In this document: positions 35,935 to 49,300 of the stretch, piece by piece
How the letters are laid out: each line of letters begins with the position of its first letter
Position numbering within the stretch: position 1 is the first letter of the stretch
Assembly: GCF_009727055.1 (NCBI RefSeq)
Contig: NC_052350.1
Location: forward strand, 1,701,758 to 1,765,757
Origin: Benincasa hispida
Taxonomy: Eukaryota > Streptophyta > Magnoliopsida > Cucurbitales > Cucurbitaceae
DNA: 64,000 bases
Reading direction: 5' to 3'
The notes under the pieces: generated by a model
What the model was told of the DNA's origin: nothing
What the model saw: the letters and a program-made list of their open reading frames with translations, nothing else
The model's database searches: none
Position numbers and translations under genes: made by a program

Positions 35935-37567
35935 AGACCTCTATATTCTCTTTTGGGATGAGAATCCGTGGGAGGTGTGGGCTCTGTGTATTTGTAGGAA
36001 GAGGGAATAAAGATTTTAGAGAAGAGAAAAAAAATCTTTTACAGGGAGAGTTTTTCAGAGATCTACGCACAAAGACTCTCTCTGGGAAAAACAATACGAT
36101 GAAGATGAAAACCCCTTCCAAAAAAAGTTGCCCACTCGCGTTTGATTGAGAGAATTCAAGCGGGAGAGGGAGTTGTAACTCCCTCCCTTTAATTTTGAAA
36201 TTTAAATTTAAAAAATAAAATAAAATAAATTAATTAATTAAATATAACACATAATCTATAGTTTTTATATTGTATCAAATACAGTATAACCTATAATTTC
36301 TTTTTAACTCTCTCAATCATTAGTGGTATTTAATATAAATCACATTTATATTAAATTTAATTATATGAATCCAATCCATATAATTAATATTTGAATCATA
36401 TTCAAATATTTATTTCCTCTCAAATAAACTTTATATTATAATGTATCAAATACATTAAATTAATTATATCACATATAATTAATTCTCTCGATTAATTTAA
36501 ACAATTCAAATTAATCCAAAATCAATTCTCATTAATCCCTATTAAGCTACAGAGGGAACCTTATGGACCCGTAGATTGAAGCTTAGTGGTACTTGAATAA
36601 TTAATTAAATTATTCAACATCCATTAACTGTCGGTCACTCCACTAAAGACCGACAGCAGCACTCTTCACGCTATGAATATATTTCTGTGTCCATTTGATA
36701 TAACCAGTCAACAATGCGATGACCCTTCACAAATTGCTCGTAAGTACAACTGGGCTAAAATTATCGTTTTGCCCCTATAGTTACATATAACTCCTTAAGT
36801 ACCACTGATCCCTCTAATGAACAATAATTCATAGTCCAACTATGACCAACGGGCCAAGAGAGGGTATGGCGCCACATGCTTCAAACCTTGGAATCGGCCT
36901 TTAAGGGATCAATTTATCTACTTACCCAGACGTTAGGGAAGGAGTGAATTTCGTCTTGTGTAGTTGTGTTCTCAGTTCCCCAATCAGACGAATCCCCAAA
37001 ATGGTAAGCTTATTGAGTCGACGATCTGGCCACTATCTCCTATACAAATCAAAGGACCGCCTTCGTAGGCTGAAGTTCATAACTCACTTAGGTTTCAGTT
37101 TATGTCACCTATGATCGTCTTAGTGAAATGTAAGTCCTTATTATGAAAGTTGTTATATAATGAGACGTCATTTCGTGGTCTGGTCTTATACAAAATCTTT
37201 TGTATAGAACACTCCCGCTCACATGTCTCTACATGAATGGTGAGGATCAGATTATTTATAAAACTTTACAACAATTGTAACATCTATAAAGTGGGTCGTA
37301 TTCATAATGTCACCATAATAAGGTACTGAGCCTTATCCATCTACTACAGACCATTTAGGTTATCACTTAAATATGATCCACCTGTATGTCTCTACATGTA
37401 TGTTTAAACTACACAAGATAACCTTAGATGTTAGTTTATGGTCCACTAGCTTTAGGATGTTAGAAAATGTCGAATAAATATCTCATATTTTATTAAATAA
37501 ATAAATTATTCGTACATTACAATTACAAACTATGGAACCCACAAGATTTAGGGCATCAACCCTAATA
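35935..37567 (-). repeat. LTR2 of composite B, right piece (3' LTR)
   Basis: It resumes with AGACCTCT after element A, aligns with 44110-45840 of LTR3, and ends CATCAACCCTAATA next to the polypurine tract. Confidence 0.8.
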
Positions 37568-37582
37568 ATCTCCCACTTGTCC
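37568..37582 (-). promoter_or_regulatory. Polypurine tract of composite B
   Basis: The minus strand reads GGACAAGTGGGAGAT immediately before the 3' LTR, the standard copia form. Confidence 0.8.
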
Positions 37583-39661
37583 TAAAGCTAGTGTAGTGTA
37601 CATCATAAAAGTCATACTAATATACAAGTACACAAAATAATAAACTACGACATAATATGCGTTCAGTAAAAAATCTCTCACTTGCCCTAAACTAAATGTG
37701 GCTTGTCATGTAGACCCATATTCTGCAGGTGACCCTCAAACACTTTAGTCGTGAGGGCCTTTGTAAGTGGATTAGTAGCTTTGTGCTTCAAAGTTATCTA
37801 CATGACGATCACGTTCCCTCGATGCACAATCTCTCGAATGAGATGATACTTCTGCTCTATGTGTTTCCTGTGCTTGTGACTCCTAGGCTCTCGGTAATTA
37901 GCCACAACACCACTATTATCACAATAAAGGATGATGAGCTTTGACATGTCTAGAACCATTTCCAGATCAGTCAGAAATTCCCTAAGCCACACAGCTTCCT
38001 TAGTAGCTTCACAAGTTGCCACGTACTAAGCCTCCATAGTGAAATCAGCAATGCACCATACTTGGTGCTCCTCCAGACTATTGCCCCTCCATTAAGAGTG
38101 AACTGATCCTAATGTGGATTTCCTAAAATCCTTATCAGTTTGGAAATCAGAGTATGTGTATCCTGTAAGGTTCAGATCCTTAGATCATACACGAGCATGT
38201 AGTCCCTCGTTCTCTGTAAATACTTGAGGATTTTCTTAATGGCTCTCCAGTGATCAAATCCTGGATTAGACTGATATCTACTCCCTATCCCCATTGCATA
38301 GCAGATGTCAGGTCTAATACATAACATTGCATATATCAGGCTACCAACAGCCGATGCATGGAGGATCCGTCTCATTTCCTCAACTTCTTGAGGTGTCTTA
38401 AGACACTGTTCCTTAGACAATATAACTCCATATCTGAAAGAAAGTAAACCTCTCTTGGAGTTTTGCATAAAAAACTTGATAAACATCTTGTCAATGTGCG
38501 ATACCTGAGACAGGGTAGCGTTTTGTTCTTTCGATCTCTAAATATCTGAATGCTCAGAACAAATTGTGTCTCTCCCAAATCTTTCATTTGGAATTGGGTC
38601 TCTAGCCAATTCTTAATTTTAGTCAGTAGACCTACATCGTTCCCAATGAGTAGGATATTGTCTACATACAGTACTAGAAAAACTACTAAACTGTTGATGA
38701 TTCTCTTGTAAACACAAGCCTCATCAATATTCTGATCATAGCCATAATATTTAATCGCAGTATCAAATCTTATATTATAAGATTGAGAAGCTTGCTTCAA
38801 TCCATAAATGGACCGGTTAAGCTTGCAAACCTTTTACTCTTGACCTTGGGTTATGAATCCCTCAAGTTGCTCTATATAAATGGTCTCCTCAAGATTGTCA
38901 TTCAGCAAAGCAATATTGACATCCACTTGCCAAATCTCATAGTCATAATATGAGGCAATGGGCAAAAGGATTCGAATAGACTTTAACATGGCAACAGGTG
39001 AGAAAGTCTCCTCATAGTCGACTTCCTCAACTTGGATATAGCCCTTTGTCACAAGTCTAGCCTTAAAGGTTTACACCTTCCCATCAGCACCCCATTTTCT
39101 CTTGTAGATCCATTTGCAACCTATAGGTTTAACACCATCAGGTTGATCTACAAGATCCCGAATCGAATTGAAGTACATAAGCTCCATTTTGTGATCTATA
39201 GCTTTGATCTACTCATTGTTGTCAACATCCTTCATTACCTTCTTGTAAGACAATGGATCCTCAGCATCTCTGTCAGTTACGATAGCTAGAGTTTCTGTTA
39301 AACCCACATAACAAATAGGTGGATTCGCAACCTTCCTACTACGTCGAGGCTCCCTTAACACTTTAGGTGGATTTGACCTACTACATGATTCAACTTCAGC
39401 AACTCTTGTCGAGGTATTGGGCTCTTCAACAACTCTTGTTAAAGGTACAGTAGTTTCTTTGGAAAGTTCATTCAACACAATCTTACTACGATGTTTATGC
39501 TCCCTTATGTAGTCCTCTTCTAAAAATGTGCCACTTGTCAACACAAACACCTCATTATCCTTCGGATCGTAGAAGTAACCACCTCTCATTCCTTTAGAGT
39601 AACCTACAAATAGGCACAATTTTGAACGAGGTTCCAATTTCTTAGGATTTTCCTCAAGCAC
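37583..39661 (-). pseudogene. Copia integrase end, reverse transcriptase and RNase H, composite B
   Basis: Read leftward. The integrase C-terminal part and linker are at 39661-39209 (SKLCLFVGYSKGMRGGYFYD). The RT start is at 39052-38834 (DYEETFSPVAMLKSIRILLP). The RT core at 38800-38372 has VLYVDNILLIGND, where the second catalytic Asp has become Asn. The RT end at 38486-38172 overlaps it in another frame (RPDICYAMGIGSRYQSNPGF). RNase H is at 38022-37798 (CEATKEAVWLREFL, YCDNSGVVAN). The pieces lie in different frames, so the polyprotein is dead. Confidence 0.88.
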
Positions 39662-40685
39662 GTGTGTTGGGCAACCTCAGATCGTGAAATAGCGTAAACT
39701 ACCTTTACGATCATTTCATAATTCCAAAGGTGTTCCATTAACACTTTTGAACGGAACACAGTTCAAAATGTAAGCTGTAGTTTATACTGCATAACCCCAA
39801 AACGAGTCCAGTAGGGAAGCATAACTCATCATAGACTAAACCATGTCCAATAGGGTTCGATTTCTCCTTTCTGATACAACATTTTGTTGAGGTGTATTAG
39901 GTGCCAGAGTTGGAATAAAATTTTATGTTCTATAAAATAGTCTTGGAAACTTAGATCCAAATATTCTCCACCTCAATCAAATTGAAATGTTTTAATGATT
40001 TTATTTAATGCGTTTTCAACTTCAACCTTATACTCCTTGAACTTTTCAAGGCTTCAGACTTCTGTTGAATTAAATAAACATACCCATATCTAGATTAATC
40101 ATCAGTGAAAGTGATGAAATATTCAAATCTTCATCTTGCCTTAACATTTATCGAACCACAGAGGTCTAAATGTACAAGTTCTAAGGGTCCTTTGGCCCTG
40201 TGACCTTTTCCAGTAAAAAAAAAATATTTTAGTCATTTTGCCTTCAAGGCATGACTGACACATAAGTAAAGAATTTTCTTCTAACTCGCTTAGAAGTCCA
40301 TTCTTGACCAGTCTCTCAACCCTATTGAGATTTATGTGTCCTAATCTCAGGTGCCAAAGATGGGCATTTTCCTTCAGAGAAATTTTAAATATTGTATTCT
40401 AAGTTACCATACTTTTAAATCGTTTAGTATTTAGGAGGGCTTCAGTTGCTAACGGTAATTATCTTTGAGATTAGCACAAAAAATATGTATTCCATTCTTG
40501 TAAACAGACACTTCGTTTACATAAAAATTTAAAAAGAAATGTTGTTCTAGAAGACATTTTACAGAAATCAGGTTCCTTTTCAAGCCTAGAACCACATATA
40601 CATTATCTAATAAAATATAAGATCTAATGTAAGCAGAGTTGAAGCCCTTCCACTGCCATAGCTGGGACGACATGCTCAATTCCAA
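39662..40685 (-). pseudogene. Copia protease-integrase region, composite B
   Basis: The segment at 40685-40449 gives the stretch between protease and integrase (YVVLGLKRNLISVKCLLEQ). The zinc-binding start of integrase lies near 40350-40270 and the catalytic part near 40150-39700, both scattered over frames with stops. The start of the protease is not readable. Confidence 0.75.
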
Positions 40686-41580
40686 TACGCATCATCATCC
40701 CCACAGACTTCAGTTTCTGCCAGAAACTAATTCCTTAAAATGAAGAACAAACATGGTTAGTTGCGTCTGAATCTATATCCAGGCTAAATCATCATTTTTC
40801 ATTAAACAAGTCTCCAAAACAAGTAAATCATATTTACTTTGCTTGACCTTTTTCTTTCCTGCCAAGTATTCGGGACAATTTCTCTTCCAGTGTCCCTCAT
40901 GGTTGCAATAGAAATAGATTCCCTTTGCAACTTTGGCCTTCTTACCCTTCTGGGCAGAAGTTGGTGGGTTAGCTTTCCCCTACCCACCTTTCTTCTTCTT
41001 CCACTTTTTGGTGCCGGAAGAATAAGGCGTAGACTTAGTTTCGATGTCGAACCTCTGTAATGTCTTAGAGGATGAAAAAACATTTGTCTCACTCCTTTAT
41101 TCCATGGTTTTCATCAAGGATTGGAAAGTTTGTAACTCATTAAGTATAGTGGTCAGGTTGTAGTCAATACTGTTCATAACAGCGTTGCTGAACAAGATTG
41201 CTACAGAACTGAATGAAACTTTTAGGTAAAGATTCCAGTAGGAAGCTAACCTGACTGGCTTTATTGATGACAAACTCATTCATCTCTGCCACATTGAAGT
41301 GAACCATCATGTTAAGAACGTATTTTCTTATATATGCCCCTCCTTGCATACGGGCATTAAAGATGTTTTCCAGAGCGTCCTGCCTGACTTGTGCAAATAG
41401 TTGTCCGAACATCCCCCATAGGGACTCCATGATCTCACGGGCAATGATCATGAACTCATGCTTCTTGGCCAAGACTACAGAAAGGCTTCTCATTTACCCG
41501 TATCCAATGCTCATATGTCTCTCGAACGTTTCAAAGAGCATTTTGAGCAACAATAAAAGGACAATCCTCTCATATCATCA
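40686..41580 (-). pseudogene. Copia gag pseudogene, composite B
   Basis: Pieces at 41493-41164 (SLSVVLAKKHEFMIIAREIM; HFNVAEMNEFVINKASQVSF) match the middle of plant copia Gag as in element C. A Lys-rich segment and a zinc-knuckle-like region (YFYCNHEGHWKRNC in the relevant frame) lie at about 40935-40865. Frameshifts separate the parts, and the N-terminus near 41580 is degenerate. Confidence 0.75.
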
Positions 41581-43886
41581 GTGATTAAAATCACGTTGAT
41601 TGTGTTTTTCTAAGTTGTGTAATTTTTGCCGATAAGTTTTTCAGCAATGAGTAAATTTAGTGTTGAAGAAGTCATAATGAATTTTTTGAAACATACAATT
41701 TATTTATATTAGAATTCAAGCATTGCCCATTTGATAAGCCAATCAAATTTAGCAAAATAATAAAATACACCCTATTGGACATCTATTTGTCAATGATGTT
41801 CCAGTAAGGCAGGGAAAAAGCCACCATAGGGTGATCAGGTAACCATTCACTGAAATGAAATCGTCTCAACCAATATACAAAATAACTCCTTGTCACTGTA
41901 AATATCAATCGCCATTGTTCTGTTTAGAAATTGTTAACTTGCTTAACATTTTCTTGTAAATGTAATATCTCATTTTAGATTCTAGAGTTCTACCCCAATA
42001 AGCCAATTGTATGGAAAAACTGATTGAGGCAAACTAAAGCAATCCTATCCATTTCTGAAGTTTGAGTAAAAAGTCATGCAAATGTCATCCATGGGGGGAC
42101 ACAAGCAAAGGTGTCTCGAGGCCGAGCATGAAAATTTACTACAAACTAATGAGAGAGATCGAGGGATGTATTGACACATGTCCCGCTCCCACTTATTATA
42201 AATAATCTCTCCATTCATCTTGGTATTAACCTATGCAAACACCACCCCTAGAGGGACACGAGCAAAGGTGCCTCGAGGCCGAGTATAGTCTCACGGTGCA
42301 AACTTATAGGGAGATACGTGAAAAAGAAAAATGAAGTATCATATACCGCATTTTCCTCCCATTAAGTGTTTTGCCTATAATTTAACTTAGAAAAATACAG
42401 TTAATTATTTTGCTAAGTGATTGATTAAACTTGCCCAAAAGTATCGATAATTGCATAGGTAAACAACTTTGATTAATGTTCATTAAACATTTTAATAAAT
42501 ATTAACCAATAATTGCATGCTTGTTGCAAATCTATCTAATTCACCTTTACAGGTCAGTTCCCAGGTAGGGGTGTTCCATTTCCGACAGAACTAGCCTTAG
42601 ACAAAAGATCCCTTATAGATACATTTTCTATATATTTAATATTTTAATTAAAACCAATTTAATCATATTAAACTGATTAAAAGATTAATCTAATTTCTAA
42701 TCTCATTAGAAATGTGATCTTAAGTCTATGTGAATCATGTTTTAAAACTATTTTTAGAAAATGATTTTAACCTAAGTTTGCATGCAATTCTGAATTATTG
42801 ATTTTAATTTCTATTTCGTTTAATTATAAATTTTATAAATGAAATGAAATAAACTAAAACCAAATATTGCATGTTAAAGTATATTTAGGTCAATTATAAA
42901 AATTATAAAATAATCTAAAGTAGGGTCATGCTTCATGCAATTCCATTTCATTACTTAACATACATAACACTTATATACTAAATAATGAAATAATTTAATA
43001 CATTCATCCATACATTCAAACTATATGTTATAACACTTATAATATAAATTATGCATGACTATGTTATTAATACATACAAACGTATATTATATGATGCATG
43101 AGTATGCTATAAAATTAAATCATGCAACTATATATTATAACACTTATAATATAAATGATGCATGAATAATGCATAAACTATGGTGGGATTTTACTACATG
43201 ACATACATTATGACATATAAATATATAAATTAAATCATACATCATATGCATAATTTAAAATAATTATTGGACCGGGATTGGACTCCTAAACAACTAATTA
43301 AATTAATATAACACTTATATTAATTTAATTAATTTAAAATAACTAACTATCACAAAAATAATAGCAAACTGGTTCAAAACGGGTGAACCGGGTCTTTAAC
43401 CGCCCAGCACCCGAAACAACCATGAACCACTCAAACCAAGTGAATCGGACACGAACCAGCCGAGCCACGAACCGAACCACGTGCAAACCGGTTCATTCTT
43501 TTTATCTCAGAGCATTTCAATGTTGTGACCTAGTGTTGCAACACTATAGAAATAACATTTTGTTCTGACCTTTGCAGCATTGTAACGCTACTATACAATA
43601 GCCATTGTACAGTTGCAAATTCCTTCAAATAAAACCACCGAAAAACTCACAAATGACTCAAAAACAAAGAATTACAGACTCTATTGCAATTAATGCCAAA
43701 AACAAATGGCCCTTACAAACCAAAAATTGTAAAATTAAAGCGATAAAATTAAGGCCCAATCTCGTAAACATCCAAAAATTGCATACATTCACACTCATTC
43801 ATCATATAAAAAAATTGTAGAATGCAACCACCAATAGATCTGTACAATCAATTCTGGAACAATAAAAATTGGGACCAAAAAACCTC
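41581..43886 (-). other. Untranslated leader of composite B
   Basis: Long and non-coding. It carries the duplicated GGGACACRAGCAAAGGTG segments (42090, 42255), the block AGGTCAGTTCCCAGGTAGGG (42551-42570), A/T quasi-repeats with TATAACACTTATAATATAAA and ATGCATGA (42900-43250) and the perfect palindrome at 43531-43546. The small plus-strand frames at 43383-44267 are by-products. Confidence 0.65.
43531..43546. repeat. Perfect 16-bp palindrome in the B leader
   Basis: TAGTGTTGCAACACTA equals its own reverse complement. It lies 341 bases from the primer site. Element C has the same core (18804-18817) and G a near copy (50780-50795). Confidence 0.95.
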
Positions 43887-43899
43887 CACTCTAATACCA
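43887..43899 (-). promoter_or_regulatory. Primer-binding site of composite B
   Basis: The minus strand reads TGGTATTAGAGTG, a slightly decayed initiator tRNA-Met site two bases from LTR3. Confidence 0.8.
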
Positions 43900-43901
43900 A
43901 T

Positions 43902-45840
43902 TGAAAGAATTGTGAAGTTCCGCAGCAGAAACAAGGATCGACCCAATTTAAATTTCACAAAACAAAAAAATTATAGAACATACAATATGTATCAAAATAA
44001 AAAATTACAGCATGCATTAAGAAAAAGGAAGAAGAATGCTTACCCTTGAAGCCAAAGATCTTCATGAAACCCACGAATCGTTCACGAACACCCAATAATG
44101 ACACCACCGCAAGTGAGACCTCTGTATACTCTTTTGGGATGAGAATCCACAAGAGGTGTGGGCTCTGTGTATTTTTTGGAAGAGGGCATAAAGATTTTAG
44201 AGGAGAGAAAAAAAATCTTTATAGGGAGAGTTTTTCAGAGATCTACACACAGAGACTCTCTCTATAAACGATGAAGATGAAAAACTCTTCCAAAAAAAAC
44301 TGCCTCACCCACATTTGATCGAGAGAATTAAGGAGAGGGAGTTGTAACTCCCTCCCTTTAGTTAACAAATTTAAATTTTAAAAAATAAAATAAATTTAAA
44401 TAATTATATATATATATAATAACTAACTTATTATATGTATATATAACTATATGTTATATCAAATATAACACATATCTATAGTTTTTAATATTGTTATCAA
44501 ATATAATATAACCTATAGTTTTTTTTTTCTCAGTTCTTTCGATCATTTGTGGTATTTCATATAAATCACATTTATAATAAATTTAATTATATGAATCCAA
44601 TCCAGATATTAATATTTGAATCATAATTCAAATATTATTTCCTCTTAGATAACTTTATATTATAATGTACAAATACATTATATTAATTATATTGCATATA
44701 TAATTAATTTAATTATATCAATATAATTAATTTCCTCAATTAATCTGAACAATTCAAATTAATCCAAAATCGATTCTCATTAATCCTTTTTGAGCTACAA
44801 AGGGGATCTTATGGACCTGTAGATTGAAGCTTCAATGGTACTTGAATAATTAATTAAGCTCATTAAATTATTAAACATCATTAACTGTCGGTCACTCTAC
44901 TAAAGACGAAACAGCTACACTCTTCGCACTATATATATATATATATATATAATATATTTATTATGCATTAAGATATAACCAGTTAACAGCGCGATGACCC
45001 TTCATGAATTGCTCGTAAGTACAATTGGGCCAAAATTATCATTTTGCCCCTATAGTTATATCTAACTCTTTAAATACCACTGATCCCTCTAATGAACAAT
45101 AGGTCATAGTTTAGCTATGACCAAATCCCTCTCGGTCCAAGAGAGGGTGTGGCGCCACATTGTTCAAGTTTCGGAATCAGCCTTTAAGGGAGTAATTTAT
45201 CTAGTTACCCACATATTAGAGAATGAGTTAATTTCGTCTTGTGTAGCTATGTTTTCAGCTCATCAATCAGACGAATCCTCAAAATAGTAGGCTTATTGAG
45301 TTGGCGATCCGACTACTTTCACCTATACAAATTAAATGATCGCCTTAGGCAGGAGTTCACAACTCACTCAGATTCATGTCATTTCACCTATGGTCATCCT
45401 GGTGAAATGTAAGTCTCTATTATGAACGGTGTTATATAATGAGACTAGTCATTTCATGGTACGGTCTTATACAAACTCCTTTGTATATAACACCCCCACT
45501 TACATGTCTCTACATGAATGATCAAGATCAAATCATTCGTAGCACTTTCGTAGTGTAACATCTACAGAGTGGCCATATTCTTAGTGTCACCAAGATAAGG
45601 TACTCAGTCGTATCCATCTACTACAGATCATTTAGGTTGTCACTTAAACATGATCCATCTATATGTCTATACATACATGTTTAAGCTAAAGAAGATAACC
45701 TAGGATGTTCGTTTAATGGTTTTGTGGGTTAATGCTACTAAATGTCGAATAAAACATCTTATATTTTATTAAATAAATAAAACATTTATATATTACAATT
45801 ACAAACGGGACCTATGAGATTTATGGCATCAACTCCAATA
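43902..45840 (-). repeat. LTR3 (5' LTR) of composite B
   Basis: TGAAAGAATTGTGAAG to CATCAACTCCAATA, 1939 bp. It aligns with LTR1 and LTR2 and contains an (AT)n run near 44933-44956. Confidence 0.85.
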
Positions 45841-46098
45841 GGTAGTGTTATTGATTTCAATCCAGTTGGAGAATTAGCGAATTCATTCTATTCTACAAAA
45901 GTAAGTATTCTTTCCCTTTCCTTTGTAGAATTATTTAATAGCATGCTTAACTTAGATTAATTTTACAATAGGTTGTTATTATTTTTTGTCTCTATAATTT
46001 TTCTGGAATTTCCCGTGTATGGGCATTTCAGAATTCCTAAATTAATTACGAGAAATGGTTATGTGTTTTCTTTCGCTGCATTAGGGCTTTCATCTCTA
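45841..46098 (+). mobile_element. C-type LTR fragment, right of composite B
   Basis: It resumes GGTAGTGTTATTGATTTCAA and ends TTCATCTCTACA, matching the end of the C LTR (18230-18488). No primer site follows, so it is not joined to an interior. 46099-46307 is unassigned sequence. Confidence 0.8.
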
Positions 46099-46307
46099 CA
46101 AATATAATCTTCAGGATTGAAACAAAGATATAGTGGAACCTCGTAAGTAGTCATAGTACGATCCATGACTAAACTCTGTCAAACAGTGATTACTTTAGGA
46201 GAGGCTTAGTTGATCAGTTGTTCGAGGGGAGGATGATTGGGAATGTGTCTAAAGTCTCACATTGGTTAAATAAGGAGATGATGATAGTTACATAGGTATC
46301 ATATATA

Positions 46308-49300
46308 TGTTGGACTTGGTGTCCTAAATCTCTTATATCTTGTAATTTGTGAAAAAAAAATTATATATTTTTTATAAAATAAGAGGTATTTTATTAACAT
46401 TCAGACTGCATTAATTCAATCCAATAAACTAAGATCCAAGGTTATCAGTTGTAACTTAAACATGTATGTGGAGACATACAGGTGGATCATGTTTAAATGA
46501 TAACTTAAACAGTCTATAGTAGATGGATAAAGTTGGGTACCTTATCTTGGTGGCGCTATGGATACGGCCCGCTTTGTAGTTGTCACAAGTGTTGTAAATG
46601 TTGGATTTTATGCCTTAAAACTCGTAAATAAAAAATATAAATAATTGATTGTCATCAATAAAGAGTCATCGATATCATTTCAATAAGTGTTATTGATTGT
46701 ATTGTAGTCGTTCTGTCTTAATAACCCTAAATCCAATAAACTAACATCCGAAGTTGCCTTATGAGTCTTGAAATGTATGTGGAGACATACAGGGATCAAT
46801 GTTCAAAATACAGCCAAAAGGGACTATAGCATAGGGATAAGGTTGGGTACCTTATCCTGGTGATATTATGGATACGACCTACTTTGTATTTGATATGCGA
46901 GTGGGGGTATCCTATAAAATGAGTTTGCATAAGACCGGACCGCGAACTAGTAACCATTAGATGTAACTCCATTGACTAGTTAAATTTCTATTTCAACATG
47001 ATGACCTAGGCAACTTAGTCTTAATCCTGAGTGTATTATGAACTTTTGTTCACGAGAGATTGTCTTTTGATTTGTATGGATGAGAGTGACCAATTTTCCG
47101 ACTTAATCTACCTACCATTTTGGGGATAATATCAAGTGGGAAGTTGAGAACATAATAATACAGGATGGATTTCACTCATTCCTAACTTTAGAGTAAGTAG
47201 ATGAGTGTTTCCTTAAGCGTGTCTTCAGGACTTAAACAAAGAGCCCTACCCTCTCACTGGCCCGAAAGAGTTTTTGTTTAATGGTTAGACCATAAACAGG
47301 TTTTTCACTAGAGGAGCATCGATACATAAGGATACATAGGTAACCTAGGGGTAAAACTGTAATTTGACACATTTGGTGTTACTAACACTCGTAAATGACT
47401 AACTTGCTATTATTGGTCTATATCCATGGACACAGCAATATATATGCAGTGAGAAGAGTGCAGATGTGGGTCTTTAATGGAGTGTACCCACAGTTAACGA
47501 ATATTGATTAATGTGGTTAATGAATTTAACCAATTAATCTCATATCATTTGAGCTTTTGATCTGTAAGTTCATAAGGTTACCTTCCTAGCTCGTAAGGGA
47601 ATTGAAGTAATTATGTTTTGAATAGAGTTTGAAATGTTTGAATTCATTTAGGGAAATAGTATAATGTATAATGATACATTATAATATAAAGTTTATATGT
47701 TAGTAACTTTATAATATAAATTAAATTTTAGATATGATTTAAAATTAATTTATGGGAGAATTAAATATTTAAAGGAGTTCAAATATTAATTTAATATGAA
47801 TTGGATTCATATTAAAACTATAAGTTAAAATTAATGTGCATTAATTGTTCATTAAAACTATAGGTTATGAGAAAAATACAATTGAATATGATTCATATGT
47901 AGGTTAAATTAAATATGTGATATTTAATTTGGTAATTAATTAATTGAAAGATTAATTACTCATTTAATTTAATTTAATTTAATTTAATAAATTGTATTAA
48001 AACTCTAAGTTATGTGAGAGATGTTCATTTAAATATGATTTAAATGAAATTATTAATTAAATTAGATTTAATTATTAATTGTCTAATTAATTGTTTAATT
48101 TAATTGGTTAAATTAAATGAATTTATTGGATAAGTCCCACGTATGGGAATTATCATAAAATGTGGAATACTTCTCACGTTTAACTCCCAGTCTCTCACGC
48201 CTAAATAAATATAAAGAAGGAAGATTTTTTTTAGATTATAGAAACGTTCTGCTGAAGAACTCTCTAAAAAAATTCTCTCTTTTTTCTTTCCCCAATTTTG
48301 AAATTGGTTCTCACAAGCCAAGAACCTCAAATTCTTAGAGAATATGGAGGTTCCTAATTGGTGGTGTTTGTACATTCAACCCCAAAGTGAATTGATCCTT
48401 TCATCTGAGTCGTCAACGAAAGTAAGTGATCTTTTTTTCTCTAATAATAAATTCCCAAATAGTACAACATGCCTAACCTAAATTTTACAATAGGTTGAGA
48501 TTTTTAAGTCCCTATGTTATTCTGTATTTTTTTTCTCAGTGAACTAGTATTTTGGAATTTAAAATAACTACGAGTTGGCTCTTAGTTTTTTCTGTTGTGT
48601 TAATTCTTTTATCCCTGCAGTAAAATGCTGAAAATGTTCTTATCCTGATCATTCATAAGGGGCATGTGAGCGGGAGTACTCTGTACAAAGAATTTGTATA
48701 AGACCAAACCACGAAATGAATAGTTTCTCTTTAAAATGTTGTTGTTAGAAGAGACTTATATTTCACCAGAATGACCATAGGTGACTTGACTTGAATCTTA
48801 AGTGATTCGTGAACTCCTATCTTGAGGGCGGTCCTTTGATTTGTATGGTGAAAATGGTTAGTTTCGCCGACTCAATATGCCTACCATTTTAGGAAATCGT
48901 CTAATTGGGGAGCTAGGAATGCAGCTACACAAGAAGGAATTCAATCCTTCCTGGCCTTAAGGAAAATAGATTAATTTCTCCCTTAACAACTAAATCCAGG
49001 TCTTGAACAATGAGACATCAACCTCTCACTGGCTCGAGATGTGCTAGTTTATAGTTGGACAATAAACTTTTTGTTCATTAGAGGAATTAGTGGTACTTAA
49101 GAAGTTAGATATAACTATGGGGGGAAACGGTAATTTGAACCAGCTGTAGTTATGAGTAATTTGTGAAGGGTCAAGCCATGATTGATTAATTACATTCATG
49201 GACATAAAATTATATATGCAGTCAAAGAGTGCAGCTATCAGTTTTTAGTGGAGTGACCGATGGTTAATGAATATTGATTAATTTAATTAAAGAGTTTAAT

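Larger units (their letters stand above)
27002..45840 (-). mobile_element. Composite copia element B, three LTR copies, 18.8 kb
   Basis: A 5-bp duplication GGTAG (26997-27001 and 45841-45845) flanks the whole block, which lies inside a C-type LTR. From left to right: LTR1 (27002-31127, holding solo LTR E), LTR2 lacking its start (31128-31204 plus 35935-37567, split by element A), polypurine tract, pol, gag and leader on the minus strand, primer site, LTR3 (43902-45840). A standard element has two LTRs. The extra copy suggests unequal recombination or a tandem insertion followed by loss of one interior. All coding regions are broken. Confidence 0.8.

Noticed and set aside
43383..44267. Series of plus-strand frames in the B leader and LTR3
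   Set aside because: They run through a primer site and an LTR edge and are antisense to the element; no domain.
48100..48375. 91-codon minus-strand frame in solo LTR H
   Set aside because: LTR-internal, not conserved in the sister LTRs, and without motifs.
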